A stretch of DNA of 64,000 bases from an uncultured Legionella sp. (GCA_902168255.1 CABHON010000007.1:1-64000); one strand, 5' to 3'; shown: positions 1 through 8,589, counted from the first letter of the stretch. Made by a program: numbers and translations. Notes: generated by a model not told the origin, from the sequence alone.

Positions 1-99
1 GTTTTTTCCAAAAAGATAACCTTTTCGTACACAACGGACGTAGCAGTGGTAATAAGGGGTAGTAGCATAATCGACTTGTTTGGCGCGTGCAGTTGGCAT
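1..99 (-). CDS. REP-associated (IS200-like Y1) transposase, N-terminal fragment cut by window edge
   Basis: The minus strand opens with ATG at 99 and stays open to the window edge, giving 33 residues that begin MPTARAKQVDYATTPYYHCY and continue VRCVRKGYLFG. The pattern TPYYHC-x-RCVRR-x-FL-x-G is the start I know from Legionella-type REP-associated transposases of the Y1 (PF01797) family; the catalytic His and Tyr would lie outside the window. These proteins mobilise or maintain REP palindromes, which fits the palindromic elements elsewhere in this window. The assignment rests on a short N-terminus only, so completeness of the gene is unknown. Confidence 0.6.
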   Translation of the reverse strand, partial: MPTARAKQVDYATTPYYHCYVRCVRKGYLFGKN

Positions 100-192
100 G
101 GTTGGAACCTCGAATTGTTGGATGAAAGGTTTATTATACGTTAAATATTTCTAGGTGCAAGAGGGGCGAGTTGGATTTGTGGGTGTCTTTTA

Positions 193-741
193 TTATTTTA
201 TAAACTTTGCGCGATAATGCTTAAGTTCAATAATTGACTCACGGATATCATCTAACGCTAAGTGTTTTGATTGCTTTTTAACACTTGAATATACTTTAGG
301 GGCCCAACGTCGTGCTAATTCTTTAAGAGTACTCACATCAATATTACGATAATGAAAATAATTTTCTAAATGTGGCATATAACGAGCTAAAAAACGTCTA
401 TCTTGATAAATACTATTACCGCATAAAGGCGACTGTTTTGATGTAGCATATTGTTTTATAAATTCTAGAATAATCTGCTCTGCTTGTTGCTCATCGATAG
501 TACTTTCTAAAACACGTTGGACTAATCCAGACTCGTTATGATGCTTTGTATTCCAAGCATCCATTGTTTGTAAATGTGCTTTCGATTGATGGATGGCCAA
601 GACTGGACCTTCAGCTAAAATATTTAACTCACTATCAGTAATAATAACAGCCATTTCTAAGATTCGATTAATGTCTGGATTTAATCCTGACATTTCTAAG
701 TCAATCCAAATTAATGTTGAAAGTTCTGTATTTGTTTGCAT
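193..741 (-). CDS. orn: Oligoribonuclease (3'-5' exoribonuclease)
   Basis: This 182-residue protein has the usual Orn length. It degrades 2-5 nt RNA fragments and linear di-nucleotides left by other RNases in the cytoplasm. The DEDDh exonuclease signature is complete: D14 and E16 in WIDLEMSGL, an aspartate near 114 in [10 protein letters not shown], and H160 with D164/D165 in [11 protein letters not shown]. Its start lies 31 bp inside the end of the upstream cca gene, so the two are probably co-transcribed and translationally coupled. Nothing looks damaged. Confidence 0.95.
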   Translation of the reverse strand: MQTNTELSTLIWIDLEMSGLNPDINRILEMAVIITDSELNILAEGPVLAIHQSKAHLQTMDAWNTKHHNESGLVQRVLESTIDEQQAEQIILEFIKQYATSKQSPLCGNSIYQDRRFLARYMPHLENYFHYRNIDVSTLKELARRWAPKVYSSVKKQSKHLALDDIRESIIELKHYRAKFIK

Positions 742-1946
742 TGTTTAATAACCTTAAGTCGTGCTTGGTGTAATGCTTGAGAAATAGCATTCCCGGTTAA
801 TCCTTCATCTACAAATTGTTGTACGGATAAAGAACGTAATGATAATAATATTCGTGTGAGATATGCTTGTTGTGGATACTCATCCTCTTCGTGTCCTGTA
901 CGTCCTCGAGCATCCGCCTTACACACAACTAACATCGCCAAGAAACGTTCATGCCGCCTAAATGCATCCGTTTTTTCAAACAACTCTAAAATAGTCTCTG
1001 GTCTTAATTCGTAAGCTTTATGAATTAATGAATGAAATTGTGACGTTAAAATAGCTAATGCCTGAAATGTCTTTGGAATTTTCATTCGTTTCGCTAATTG
1101 TTGAATTGCTTTCACACCTGTTTCTTCGTGGCCTCGATGGCTAGGCCAAATAGATAAGGGTGTTTGTCCTTTTCCTAAATCATGGACAAGTGCCGCAAAT
1201 CGTACACAAGGTGAATCTGATAAACGTACCGCCTGAGCTAAAACAAAATAGGTGTGCCAGCCGGAATCAATTTCTGGATGCCATTTGGGTGGGTTTGGCA
1301 CGCCGAATAATGCATCTAATTCCGGCATTAATGTTTTTAACGCACCGCACTCTCGTAATACCTGGAAGAAAACAAATGGGCTTTTTTCACTTAAACTTCG
1401 CACGAGTTCGGACCAAACGCGCTCAAGTACCAAATCATTTGCTAAACCATCACGCACCATTTTTCGCATAAGAGCCTTGGTTTCAGGGGCAATATAAAAA
1501 CCTAAATGATGAAAACGCGCAGCAAAACGAGCAACTCTTAAAATTCTTACCGGATCTTCCTCAAAAGCAGATGAAACATGACGTAATACTTTCATTTTTA
1601 GATCTTGTACTCCTCCGTAAGGATCAATAAGTTTTCCATCTTCATCCATTGCAATAGCATTAATCGTTAAATCACGTCGTAATAAATCTTCTTCTAAAGT
1701 AACATTCGAAGAAGTAGAACAAACAAAACCACGATATCCACGTCCTTCTTTTCGTTCTGTACGCGCCAGTGCGTATTCTTCTTTGGTTTCAGGATGCAAA
1801 AAAACAGGAAAATCTTTTCCAACTGGTTGGTAATTCAGTGACAACATATTTTCAACTGTTTCACCAACTACTACCCAATCTTTCTCCTTCACAGGTAATC
1901 CTAGTAATTGATCGCGAACAGCACCACCAACAAGATAATGTTTCAT
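711..1946 (-). CDS. cca: CCA-adding tRNA nucleotidyltransferase
   Basis: This 411-residue protein adds or repairs the 3'-terminal CCA of tRNAs. The N-terminus [16 protein letters not shown] carries the class II nucleotidyltransferase G-G-A-V-R-D loop, followed by the DWVVVG strand and [12 protein letters not shown], and then [14 protein letters not shown] of the neck. A C-terminal HD domain with HDLGKG is present, as in the Escherichia coli-type bifunctional enzyme, so a phosphatase/phosphodiesterase activity is plausible. The gene overlaps orn by 31 bp and precedes it in transcription. Confidence 0.95.
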   Translation of the reverse strand: MKHYLVGGAVRDQLLGLPVKEKDWVVVGETVENMLSLNYQPVGKDFPVFLHPETKEEYALARTERKEGRGYRGFVCSTSSNVTLEEDLLRRDLTINAIAMDEDGKLIDPYGGVQDLKMKVLRHVSSAFEEDPVRILRVARFAARFHHLGFYIAPETKALMRKMVRDGLANDLVLERVWSELVRSLSEKSPFVFFQVLRECGALKTLMPELDALFGVPNPPKWHPEIDSGWHTYFVLAQAVRLSDSPCVRFAALVHDLGKGQTPLSIWPSHRGHEETGVKAIQQLAKRMKIPKTFQALAILTSQFHSLIHKAYELRPETILELFEKTDAFRRHERFLAMLVVCKADARGRTGHEEDEYPQQAYLTRILLSLRSLSVQQFVDEGLTGNAISQALHQARLKVIKQCKQIQNFQH

Positions 1947-2007
1947 TCTATTATTTTAGACCCATTTTATTTTTATGCCTACAAAGCATACACTATCAAA
2001 CGATTAA

Positions 2008-2520
2008 CTAAAAAACAACTCGCCATGATTGCTGACCAATTCCATTTGAATATGAGAGAACATTTTTACAGACGCCATTAAGAGCTCTCTCGGGTATAGT
2101 AAACATCATTTGAATAATCAGGTGATGCCGCAGTTTATCCTCTCCTAACATGGTTAAACGATACCAATGGTGACATGAAAAAATGCCCACATCTTCTGTT
2201 ACAGCATGTAGTGTTATATCGCCAATTTCTTTCATACAACCCTTAATTTGCTTTGATTTTAATTTTATTGGGTAATCATTCGGCTCCCAAGCTGAAAATA
2301 AACAAGTGGTTGATTGCACTTGTCCTTGTTGTATTCCCCACTTTCTATTTTGTTCAAGGATGTAAAATAATCTATCGTGTTGATATTCAAGAGCTAAAGT
2401 TTTTTTATTTAAACGTGTATTAAGTAGTTCAACCGACAATGCAAATGTCATTATAAAACTTATTAATAAACTTAATAAAAGTGTAATGCCTTGTTCTGTC
2501 CTTTTATTCTCGATTAGCAA
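2008..2520 (-). CDS. PilX-like minor type IV pilin assembly protein
   Basis: The protein has a short polar N-terminus, EQG, and one long hydrophobic helix (ITLLLSLLISFIMTFALSVE). It then has a polar C-terminal domain with several cysteines, as in PilX-like accessory pilins. The frame is open back to an ATG at 2556, but a TTG at 2520 is preceded by GGAG (CTCC on the plus strand, 2528-2531) with 7 nt spacing. It gives a short pre-helix leader typical of the family, so I chose it (170 residues). It overlaps the end of the PilW-like gene, consistent with one minor-pilin operon. The assignment rests on position and helix pattern, not on a specific motif. Confidence 0.6.
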   Translation of the reverse strand: MLIENKRTEQGITLLLSLLISFIMTFALSVELLNTRLNKKTLALEYQHDRLFYILEQNRKWGIQQGQVQSTTCLFSAWEPNDYPIKLKSKQIKGCMKEIGDITLHAVTEDVGIFSCHHWYRLTMLGEDKLRHHLIIQMMFTIPERALNGVCKNVLSYSNGIGQQSWRVVF

Positions 2521-3331
2521 CGATAAACTCCTCTTGCCGAGAGAATACTTTTCCATTAACCCAATAAGGTAGAGTGAATGTTACCAATATGCGTAATGTT
2601 TTAGCTTTTATCCATTGAAAGTTCATATCCGATATTAATTCAGTAATTTCTTCCGTCATACCATTTTCACTATACATATATAGCCCATAGACCGCTGATT
2701 TATTCTGATATTTTTTACCTGTTTCACCAATAAAATAGATTTTATCTAAGTAATACCCAACATAAGCACCTTTCTCATAAAGATAGTGTAAAGGTTCATA
2801 CAAATGAATCACCTGTTGTTGATTCAATAGTGTTTGAATTGATTTTATACGTATTATTTCTGCATGTTCCTTATCTGCAATAAGGAGATAATTCTCTTTC
2901 TTCCAATAATTTCCCTTTTCTATTTTAATTTCATAAGAATTTAAGCTCACTGGTTCAGCAAGGCTGACAACGTTAAAATCCATTTGTCGTAATTCAATGG
3001 CTTTCGTATCAGGTTTTATTTTTTTCTTAATATTTTCAGGAAGATTTTTTTCTAAAATGAGTATAGGTTTCTGCAAAAGATCTTGTTGAGAAGGATCATA
3101 TACAGGTATTTTGTCCCAACTGCTCCATCCAAGATATCCTGCTCCTTGAATTGCCCTATTTAGCAGCTGGTTCATAAAGCGCGTTTCTTCCGTTATTTCT
3201 TGTAATGCATTATGTTGCCTGTGATGTTCTTTTGTTCGCAAATAAACTGAAAATAAACCCTCTACAATGAATGATGATAATGCAATGACAATCAATAGCT
3301 CTACTAAACTTACCCCTCTTTCTTTTTCCAT
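2504..3331 (-). CDS. PilW-like minor type IV pilin
   Basis: This 275-residue protein begins MEKERGVSLVELLIVIALSS. That is a class III (prepilin peptidase) leader with cleavage after G6, a residue E at +5 of the mature protein and a hydrophobic alpha-1 helix. The rest is a soluble domain with the general look of PilW, a minor pilin that helps initiate type IV pilus assembly in the inner membrane. Its ATG shares one base with the stop of the PilV-like gene (TAATG), and its end overlaps the PilX-like gene. The order V-W-X is the usual minor pilin order. Confidence 0.75.
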   Translation of the reverse strand: MEKERGVSLVELLIVIALSSFIVEGLFSVYLRTKEHHRQHNALQEITEETRFMNQLLNRAIQGAGYLGWSSWDKIPVYDPSQQDLLQKPILILEKNLPENIKKKIKPDTKAIELRQMDFNVVSLAEPVSLNSYEIKIEKGNYWKKENYLLIADKEHAEIIRIKSIQTLLNQQQVIHLYEPLHYLYEKGAYVGYYLDKIYFIGETGKKYQNKSAVYGLYMYSENGMTEEITELISDMNFQWIKAKTLRILVTFTLPYWVNGKVFSRQEEFIVANRE

Positions 3332-3534
3332 TATTTATACCCTGTCTCATAATCATTATGCGCAGCTACCAGTGACTTTTCTTGAAAATAGTCTTTCGTA
3401 ATAGTTTTTGCACTTTGAAATTCCGTGAATAAAAGAGCTAATAAAATAATTGAAAAAATGGCCAGGGCAACAAGCATTTCTATAAGAGAGAATCCCTGGA
3501 TATGCCCCTGATTTTGGCAAGTGTTGGATTGCAT
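3331..3534 (-). CDS. PilV-like minor pilin, very short form
   Basis: Only 67 residues long. The N-terminus contains the prepilin cleavage site and helix (HIQG then FSLIEMLVALAIFSIILLAL), with glutamate at +5. Usual PilV proteins are roughly 150-200 residues, so almost the whole globular head is missing here. The gene is not obviously broken, because its stop overlaps the next start by one base (TAATG), which suggests maintained translational coupling. It may be a reduced pilin acting only as a membrane and packing subunit, or a truncation tolerated for its coupling role. Confidence 0.65.
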   Translation of the reverse strand: MQSNTCQNQGHIQGFSLIEMLVALAIFSIILLALLFTEFQSAKTITKDYFQEKSLVAAHNDYETGYK

Positions 3535-3582
3535 ATTTTTATGATATTATGTATTTATATTTTGTATGTTAAGGTAAATTTC

Positions 3583-4014
3583 ATGAAAAAACAATCTCTT
3601 TTTTTAGCTTTTAGCTTGATGGGGCTAGTAGTATCCAGCTGTGCAGTTGCCCCTCTAAAACCCGGGGCACAAAATGTTGTTGTGACAGAGACAGCGCCTA
3701 CTACCTGTCAGAATCTAGGCCACATCTCTGCTTTTGATACAAATGGCAGTTCCGTTTCTTTCACCTCTCATCGACGCATGCAAGAGTATCAACTCAATAT
3801 ACTTAAAAATAAAACCGTCGAATTAGGTGGAAATGTCCTGGCAATTACCGCCCATGAAACCACGTATGCAGACAAACATGATAAAGAGCCTGATATGCTC
3901 GACACTCATCTCATGCAAGGATATGCTTATTCGTGCTCCCCAGGGCAGCTTCAATCCATTTCTCCTTCTGATGCTAAATCAGATCTAACAGCAAAAGAAG
4001 CAACCGAGCATTAA
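3583..4014 (+). CDS. DUF4156-type lipoprotein (paralogue 1)
   Basis: I chose ATG 3583, 81 bp inside the longest frame, because it follows AAGG at suitable spacing and starts a lipoprotein signal peptide (MKKQSLFLAFSLMGL, lipobox VSSC). The mature part of the 143-residue product has L-K-P-G-A-x-N-V, a conserved C-x-N-L-G segment and LGGNVLAI, the pattern of DUF4156 (PF13698) envelope lipoproteins. The function of the family is unknown to me. A clear paralogue lies at 30196-30597 and a decayed one at 30936. It ends convergently with the SDR gene, the stop codons overlapping. Confidence 0.75.
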   Translation: MKKQSLFLAFSLMGLVVSSCAVAPLKPGAQNVVVTETAPTTCQNLGHISAFDTNGSSVSFTSHRRMQEYQLNILKNKTVELGGNVLAITAHETTYADKHDKEPDMLDTHLMQGYAYSCSPGQLQSISPSDAKSDLTAKEATEH

Positions 4015-4793
4015 GCAAACCCAGGAGGTTGTGGAGCATCAAAACCTTTCACCCAGTGGACATGGTGTGATGAATCATAAATATCCCACTCCCGGGAAGA
4101 GAACGTTGTTTTATCTAGTGAGCATAAAAGCCACTGGATAAAACAAGCGGCTACTCTTGGTTGTATCCAAATATTATTTTGAATTACCTCATGATAAAAC
4201 TGACGATTAATCTCGGGAAGTAGAGGATTAGTAGCCAGTGATCTAAACATCGCTGTATCCACTATTCCTGGTGTCATACTGGTTGTATGGATGTCTAATG
4301 ATTGCAAATCCAGATTTAAACACTGAGTTAGCATAAAAAGGGCCGCTTTGCTGACGCAATAGGCACCTAAGGAAGGTTGCGCTACATGGGCCACTTGCGT
4401 AGAAACCATTAACACCTTTGCCCCATTTAACCAAGGCAATAATTGTTGTGTTAAAAATAATGGAGCTTCTACATTGGTGGATTGAATTGCTCGCCAAGCT
4501 GTTAAAGATACATTGGCTAAAGAGTTAATAGGCTCAATAATTCCGGCGCCATGCACTAATGCTTTTATTTTCAGTCCGTTCATGGACTTCAACGCATTGA
4601 CTACTTTTTCCCGTCCTTGCTCCTGACTCAAATCTCCTGAAATAGCGCTGATATTTTCAGGAAATGATGAACGCGTAGCTGCTAATGCGTCTTCTCGTCG
4701 TCCAATAATAATTACTTTTTCATTTTGGGCAGCAAGCTGCCAGCTTAATGCTTGTCCGATACCACTTCCACCACCTGTAATAATATATGTCAT
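4011..4793 (-). CDS. Short-chain dehydrogenase/reductase (SDR family)
   Basis: A classical SDR of 260 residues. The Rossmann nucleotide loop is TGGGSGIG at 6-13, and the catalytic set is S131, Y145 and K149 (YCVSK). The family's NAG motif reads HGAG here. R32-R33 after the second strand (IIIGRRED) suggests a preference for NADP(H). The substrate cannot be told from sequence; the closest general class is SDRs annotated as sepiapterin-reductase-like or benzil-reductase-like. The stop overlaps that of the convergent lipoprotein gene. No operon partner is visible. Confidence 0.85.
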   Translation of the reverse strand: MTYIITGGGSGIGQALSWQLAAQNEKVIIIGRREDALAATRSSFPENISAISGDLSQEQGREKVVNALKSMNGLKIKALVHGAGIIEPINSLANVSLTAWRAIQSTNVEAPLFLTQQLLPWLNGAKVLMVSTQVAHVAQPSLGAYCVSKAALFMLTQCLNLDLQSLDIHTTSMTPGIVDTAMFRSLATNPLLPEINRQFYHEVIQNNIWIQPRVAACFIQWLLCSLDKTTFSSREWDIYDSSHHVHWVKGFDAPQPPGFA

Positions 4794-4890
4794 GTTAGTC
4801 TCTCATTATAATTAGTAAATTTGCCTGTTAGAATTGAAGGGACGCTCGCTCTTGAAAAGAACTCATGTCTGTTAACTATACTCACAGCAA

Positions 4891-4987
4891 TTGAGTTTTC
4901 GATGCGGCGCGAGCGAAGTAGGCGAAGGAGTGTATAATGAATACATGACTGCAGCCGATGCAGCTCGCAACAAAACCGAAAACTCAA
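4891..4987. repeat. Nested palindromic intergenic element (REP/MITE-like)
   Basis: The outer arms TTGAGTTTTCG (4891-4901) and CGAAAACTCAA (4977-4987) are perfect 11-bp inverted repeats. Inside lie a second pair GCGAGC (4909-4914)/GCTCGC (4963-4968) and an apical hairpin TGTAT-AATGA-ATACA (4931-4945). The block is clearly richer in G+C than its surroundings and carries no convincing gene. Elements of this general form are dispersed in Legionellales genomes. It lies between the SDR gene and the IcmL-like gene and would fold as a long stem in either transcript. Confidence 0.65.
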
Positions 4988-5077
4988 GTGCGAAGAGTAT
5001 AAAAGTATACCTTGAAAAGAAAGTAAAGAGGGAGTATGGTAACCAAATTATTTTTTAGCTTATGGGAGAACTACATA

Positions 5078-5791
5078 ATGAATAGAAAGTGCCTTTTGTC
5101 TTTAGTCTTTTTCTTAGGAAACATGGCAAGTCAAATGACATTTGCAAATACTTCAGAGAATAGTTCCCCCATGGAAGCACTGGTTAATTCTTCACCAGTA
5201 AAAACTGAAACGCCCACAGCTGCCATGCCAACATCTCCTACTCAACCTTTACAAGAAGCAGCTGCTCCCGCAGAAATGAGCAATTCTGATGCGGATCTTC
5301 CTGCACCAGCAGCGATTGATTGCACCTATACTATTCCCGAAGGCATTTCCCCCTCCAGTGTGGGTTCCGATACTATTATTCAATGGGCTAGCTATGCTGC
5401 TACAGAAACCTTTACTTATGATTTTAGAAACTATGATAAACAGTTTAAACAACTGAAAGAATGTTACACAACAGCTGGATGGGAAAGCTTTCTAGGTGCA
5501 ATGAAAGCATCTAATAATTTAAAAGTTACTCAAGAAGAACATTTATTTGTAACCGCTAAAGTTAATGGTACAAGTCAATTACTTTCTGCTTCAACGGCAC
5601 AAAACGCTCAACCGACTTGGGTTGTTCGCGTTCCTTTACTGGTTTCTTATCAAAATCAAGATAGAGAAGTTACCCAAGATATGTATATCGATCTTACTAT
5701 TAAGCCCAATTATGGCGTTCCCACCCGCCTGGGAATTAATCAGATTATTGCAGCTCCTAAAGCAGCCGATAATGCAACACCAACAACATAG
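5078..5791 (+). CDS. DotI/IcmL-family exported protein
   Basis: I take ATG 5078 rather than 5036. It follows GGAGAA at 7 nt and opens a clean signal peptide (MNRKCLLSLVFFLGN, likely cleavage after TFA near residue 23). The 237-residue product has a Pro/Ala/Ser/Thr-rich linker to about residue 80. A DotI/IcmL/TraM-like domain (PF11393) follows: IQWASYAATETFTYDF, then CYTTAGWESFLGAM, VTAKVNG, WVVRVPLLVSYQNQ and a final GINQII. Core DotI is an inner-membrane Dot/Icm type IVB component; this copy has a cleavable signal instead of a membrane anchor and stands alone, like the IcmL-like paralogues of Legionella. Its exact role is unknown. Confidence 0.75.
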   Translation: MNRKCLLSLVFFLGNMASQMTFANTSENSSPMEALVNSSPVKTETPTAAMPTSPTQPLQEAAAPAEMSNSDADLPAPAAIDCTYTIPEGISPSSVGSDTIIQWASYAATETFTYDFRNYDKQFKQLKECYTTAGWESFLGAMKASNNLKVTQEEHLFVTAKVNGTSQLLSASTAQNAQPTWVVRVPLLVSYQNQDREVTQDMYIDLTIKPNYGVPTRLGINQIIAAPKAADNATPTT

Positions 5792-5854
5792 GACTAAAAG
5801 GTTACCTTCCCCCTATTAAGCTATTTATGCTAAAATAGGTAGTTTATATACTAC

Positions 5855-5860
5855 TATAAT
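5855..5860 (+). promoter_or_regulatory. -10 box immediately before kdsD
   Basis: A perfect TATAAT ends 6 nt before the kdsD ATG, with no recognisable -35 hexamer and no Shine-Dalgarno in between. If used, transcription would begin at about the A of the start codon, giving a leaderless message. It could be fortuitous in AT-rich DNA. Confidence 0.4.
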
Positions 5861-5866
5861 TTAATT

Positions 5867-6916
5867 ATGCAAGAAAAAAATCGACATGAGGATGGGAATG
5901 AGATTTTTGGCAATGCCGAAAATTTAAGTGCTAAGAATATAGAAGAGAAAGTCCATAACTTCTGTCAACTTGGGTTGGCTGTCATTGAAACGGAAGCAAA
6001 AGCAGTAGCTGATCTGGCACAAAGAATAGATGAAAGATTCAGTAAAGCATGCCATTATTTACTTCAATGCAAAGGACGAATCATTGTTATGGGCATTGGC
6101 AAGTCAGGGCATATTGCCAACAAAGTGGCGTCTACTTTAGCCAGCACGGGCAGTCCTGCTTTTTTTGTACATCCAGGTGAAGCTGCGCATGGCGATATGG
6201 GCATGATTCGTCACGATGATGTCCTTCTTGCTGTTTCTAACTCAGGTAAAACCGAAGAAATTGTTATTCTTCTTCCGCTTATTAAACGTTTAAATGTTCC
6301 TTTAATTAGTTTAACGGGAAACGCTCAGTCAATAATAGCACAAGCCTCTACTATCCATATTGATGTCAGTGTTGAACAAGAAGCTTGCCCTTTTGGGTTA
6401 GCCCCTACTTCTAGTACAACTGCAGCCTTGGTAATGGGTGATGCTTTAGCAATTGCATTACTGCAAGCAAAAGGGTTTACAGCTGAAGATTTTGCGCTTT
6501 CTCATCCGGGAGGTCAACTCGGCCGCCAATTACTTTTACGTGTTGAAGATCTCTTACATACACAGGCAGATATGCCTCTTGTCTCTCTTGGAACAACTAT
6601 TGCACAAACTTTAATTGAAATTACGCAAAAAAAATTAGGTATGACCTGCATTGTCGATGCAAAAGGGCAACTTATCGGTATTTTTACTGATGGTGATATC
6701 CGACGTGTTTTAAATAAAAACTTGGATATCCATACGACGCTTATTGATGATGTCATGTCGCTTCATCCTAAAACCATTGCACCAGGTTTATTGGCTGCAG
6801 AAGCTTTACAAATCATGCAAAGTTATAAAATTACCTCTCTTGTTGTGACAGACGCACAACACATTCCACAAGGAGTTCTTCATTTACATGATCTTCTACG
6901 CGCAGGAGTTATTTAA
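5867..6916 (+). CDS. kdsD: D-arabinose 5-phosphate isomerase
   Basis: This 349-residue enzyme converts ribulose 5-phosphate to arabinose 5-phosphate, the first step of Kdo synthesis for lipid A/LPS core. It has the SIS sugar isomerase domain, with MGIGKSGHIANK around residues 75-86, TGSPAFFVHPGEAAHGD and SNSGKTEE, followed by two CBS domains from about residue 225 to the end. Compared with E. coli KdsD the N-terminus is about 18-20 residues longer, and no ATG, GTG or TTG lies nearer the domain. It shares its last base with the start of kdsC. Confidence 0.95.
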   Translation: MQEKNRHEDGNEIFGNAENLSAKNIEEKVHNFCQLGLAVIETEAKAVADLAQRIDERFSKACHYLLQCKGRIIVMGIGKSGHIANKVASTLASTGSPAFFVHPGEAAHGDMGMIRHDDVLLAVSNSGKTEEIVILLPLIKRLNVPLISLTGNAQSIIAQASTIHIDVSVEQEACPFGLAPTSSTTAALVMGDALAIALLQAKGFTAEDFALSHPGGQLGRQLLLRVEDLLHTQADMPLVSLGTTIAQTLIEITQKKLGMTCIVDAKGQLIGIFTDGDIRRVLNKNLDIHTTLIDDVMSLHPKTIAPGLLAAEALQIMQSYKITSLVVTDAQHIPQGVLHLHDLLRAGVI

Positions 6917-7476
6917 TGCTGCCTAAACACCTTATTGAAAAAGCAAAAAAAATCCGTGCTGTTATCTGTGATGTGGATGGTGTTTTAACCAATGGCACTA
7001 TCTTTATGACCGCTGAAGGCACAGAATGTAGGGCGTTTCATGTTCATGATGGCATGGGATTAAAATTTCTAATGGCGAGTGGCATTCATGTGGCTGTCAT
7101 TACCACTTCTAGAGTACCTGTCATTGACAATCGTATGCGTCAGTTAGGCATTCAACATTATTATCGTGGACAAGTAAGTAAAGTAGCCGCGTATGAAGAT
7201 CTCAAACAAAAACTTCAATTGCAAGATGATGAATTCGCGTACATCGGCGATGATTTACCCGATTGGGAAATTATGAAACAGGTTGGTTTGAGCGTAGCTG
7301 TCGCCGATGCCGTTCCGCAAATTGCTCGTCTTGCAAACTGGACAACCACCCAAAAAGGTGGTGCAGGGGCAGTTCGAGAATTATGCGACGCACTCCTCAC
7401 CTTAAATGAAACAGGCGAACAAGCCTTAAAACATTATTTGAGTACTTCTGCTCATGCATCTGAGGCATTGCAATGA
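6916..7476 (+). CDS. kdsC: Kdo-8-phosphate phosphatase
   Basis: The protein is a 186-residue HAD-superfamily phosphatase of the C0 type. The catalytic DVDGVLTNG (D19, D21) lies at the N-terminus, a conserved threonine in the VITTSR segment follows, and the metal-binding motif is YIGDDLPDWE near residue 112. It dephosphorylates Kdo-8-phosphate to Kdo in the cytoplasm. The ATG overlaps the kdsD stop by one base behind a GGAG, and the 3' end overlaps lptC by 4 bp, so the operon is tightly coupled. Confidence 0.95.
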   Translation: MLPKHLIEKAKKIRAVICDVDGVLTNGTIFMTAEGTECRAFHVHDGMGLKFLMASGIHVAVITTSRVPVIDNRMRQLGIQHYYRGQVSKVAAYEDLKQKLQLQDDEFAYIGDDLPDWEIMKQVGLSVAVADAVPQIARLANWTTTQKGGAGAVRELCDALLTLNETGEQALKHYLSTSAHASEALQ

Positions 7477-8072
7477 AGTGGATAAAATGGGAGGGACAAC
7501 AATATATTTATTTGTTTCTTCTCATTATTGCGCTTGGATTCAGTGGTTGGCTTTATATGCAATCTTCATTTAACATTAATTTTCTTTCACCTAAAACGAT
7601 TGCCTATTTACCAGACATGATGATTGAAGATTTAACGGTGACACAATTTGATGTGGAAGGAAAGCCCGCCCACTATTTTCACACCCCACATTTGACGCAT
7701 TTTCCTCATAAAAGTATGAGCCAATTTACTTCTCCTCAAATTATTTTAAGCCCTGAAGAGGGGCAACCATGGACAATTCGTTCTGATAAAGGTAAAGCCG
7801 AAGATGGATCAAATAAAATTACTTTAATAGGTGATGTTGTTTTTCATCAAAATGCAGCCGATAATGAGAAAGAAAAAATAATAAAAACAGAAGAAATGAC
7901 CTATTACACAAAAAGAAGTTGGGCAACTACCCAAAAAAAAGTATTTTTTGAACAACCTGGATTAAGTGTACAATCCACCGGACTAGCTGCTGACTTAAAA
8001 AAGCAACAAATATATTTATTACATCAAGTATCAAGTATTTATAATCCAAATGATGAAAATGAAACGCTTTAA
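7473..8072 (+). CDS. lptC: LPS export protein LptC
   Basis: This 199-residue bitopic inner-membrane protein has one N-terminal membrane helix (YIYLFLLIIALGFSGWLYMQ), followed by a periplasmic beta-jellyroll typical of LptC/LptA (DMMIEDLTVTQFDVEGKPAHYF and later repeats). It bridges the LptB2FG transporter to LptA in LPS transport. Sequence conservation in this family is low, so the call leans on topology and on its place between kdsC and lptA. It overlaps kdsC by 4 bp (ATGA) and lptA by about 20 bp. Confidence 0.9.
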   Translation: MKWIKWEGQQYIYLFLLIIALGFSGWLYMQSSFNINFLSPKTIAYLPDMMIEDLTVTQFDVEGKPAHYFHTPHLTHFPHKSMSQFTSPQIILSPEEGQPWTIRSDKGKAEDGSNKITLIGDVVFHQNAADNEKEKIIKTEEMTYYTKRSWATTQKKVFFEQPGLSVQSTGLAADLKKQQIYLLHQVSSIYNPNDENETL

Positions 8073-8583
8073 TTATTGGCTTATAGCCTTAACAATAACC
8101 CTCATTAGCAGCGCTGCTTTTGCATTAGAAGATGATCAAAATCAACCTATTTCTGTACAAGCAGATTCCGTGACCATTGATAATAAAGTGGGAAAAAGTC
8201 AGTATGAAGGAAACGTCGCAGTTCAAAATGGCAGTACCCATCTTACTGCTGCCAAAGCAGTCGTATATACAACAAAAGAAAACTCTATCAAAGAAGCTAT
8301 TGCCTATGGTGCCGGCAAAGTTCAAGCCCATTATTGGACAATGACAGACCCAAAAAAACCTGAACTTCATGCCTATGCCGATATGATCCAAATTTTTCCA
8401 GATAAGCACCTTGTTTATTTAATTGGTAATGCAAAAGTTAACCAAGGTGATGATTCTTATCAAGCACCTAAAATTGAGTACAATTCTGAAACACAACACG
8501 TTTTCTCGCCTCAAAGCACCCATGGCAGAACGACAATTGTGATTCACCCTCAACAGCTACAGGATTCTAAAGGGAAAAAATAA
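8050..8583 (+). CDS. lptA: Periplasmic LPS-bridge protein LptA
   Basis: A 177-residue OstA-like protein with a signal peptide (MKRFNYWLIALTITLISS, cleavage after AFA). The typical repeats are ISVQADSVTIDNKVGKSQYE, GNVAVQNGSTHLTA and YLIGNAKVNQGDD. It polymerises into the bridge carrying LPS across the periplasm to LptDE. Three in-frame ATGs (8050, 8053, 8059) could start it and none has a strong ribosome site; 8059 would give the tidiest signal peptide. It is translated from within the end of lptC. Confidence 0.92.
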   Translation: MMKMKRFNYWLIALTITLISSAAFALEDDQNQPISVQADSVTIDNKVGKSQYEGNVAVQNGSTHLTAAKAVVYTTKENSIKEAIAYGAGKVQAHYWTMTDPKKPELHAYADMIQIFPDKHLVYLIGNAKVNQGDDSYQAPKIEYNSETQHVFSPQSTHGRTTIVIHPQQLQDSKGKK

Positions 8584-8589
8584 ACCACT

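Noticed and set aside
1160-1497. Plus-strand frames opposite cca
   Set aside because: Antisense shadows of a clearly conserved gene.
4790-4987. A 65-codon minus-strand frame through the nested palindrome
   Set aside because: It follows the repeat arms; cysteine- and arginine-rich junk product, no ribosome site.
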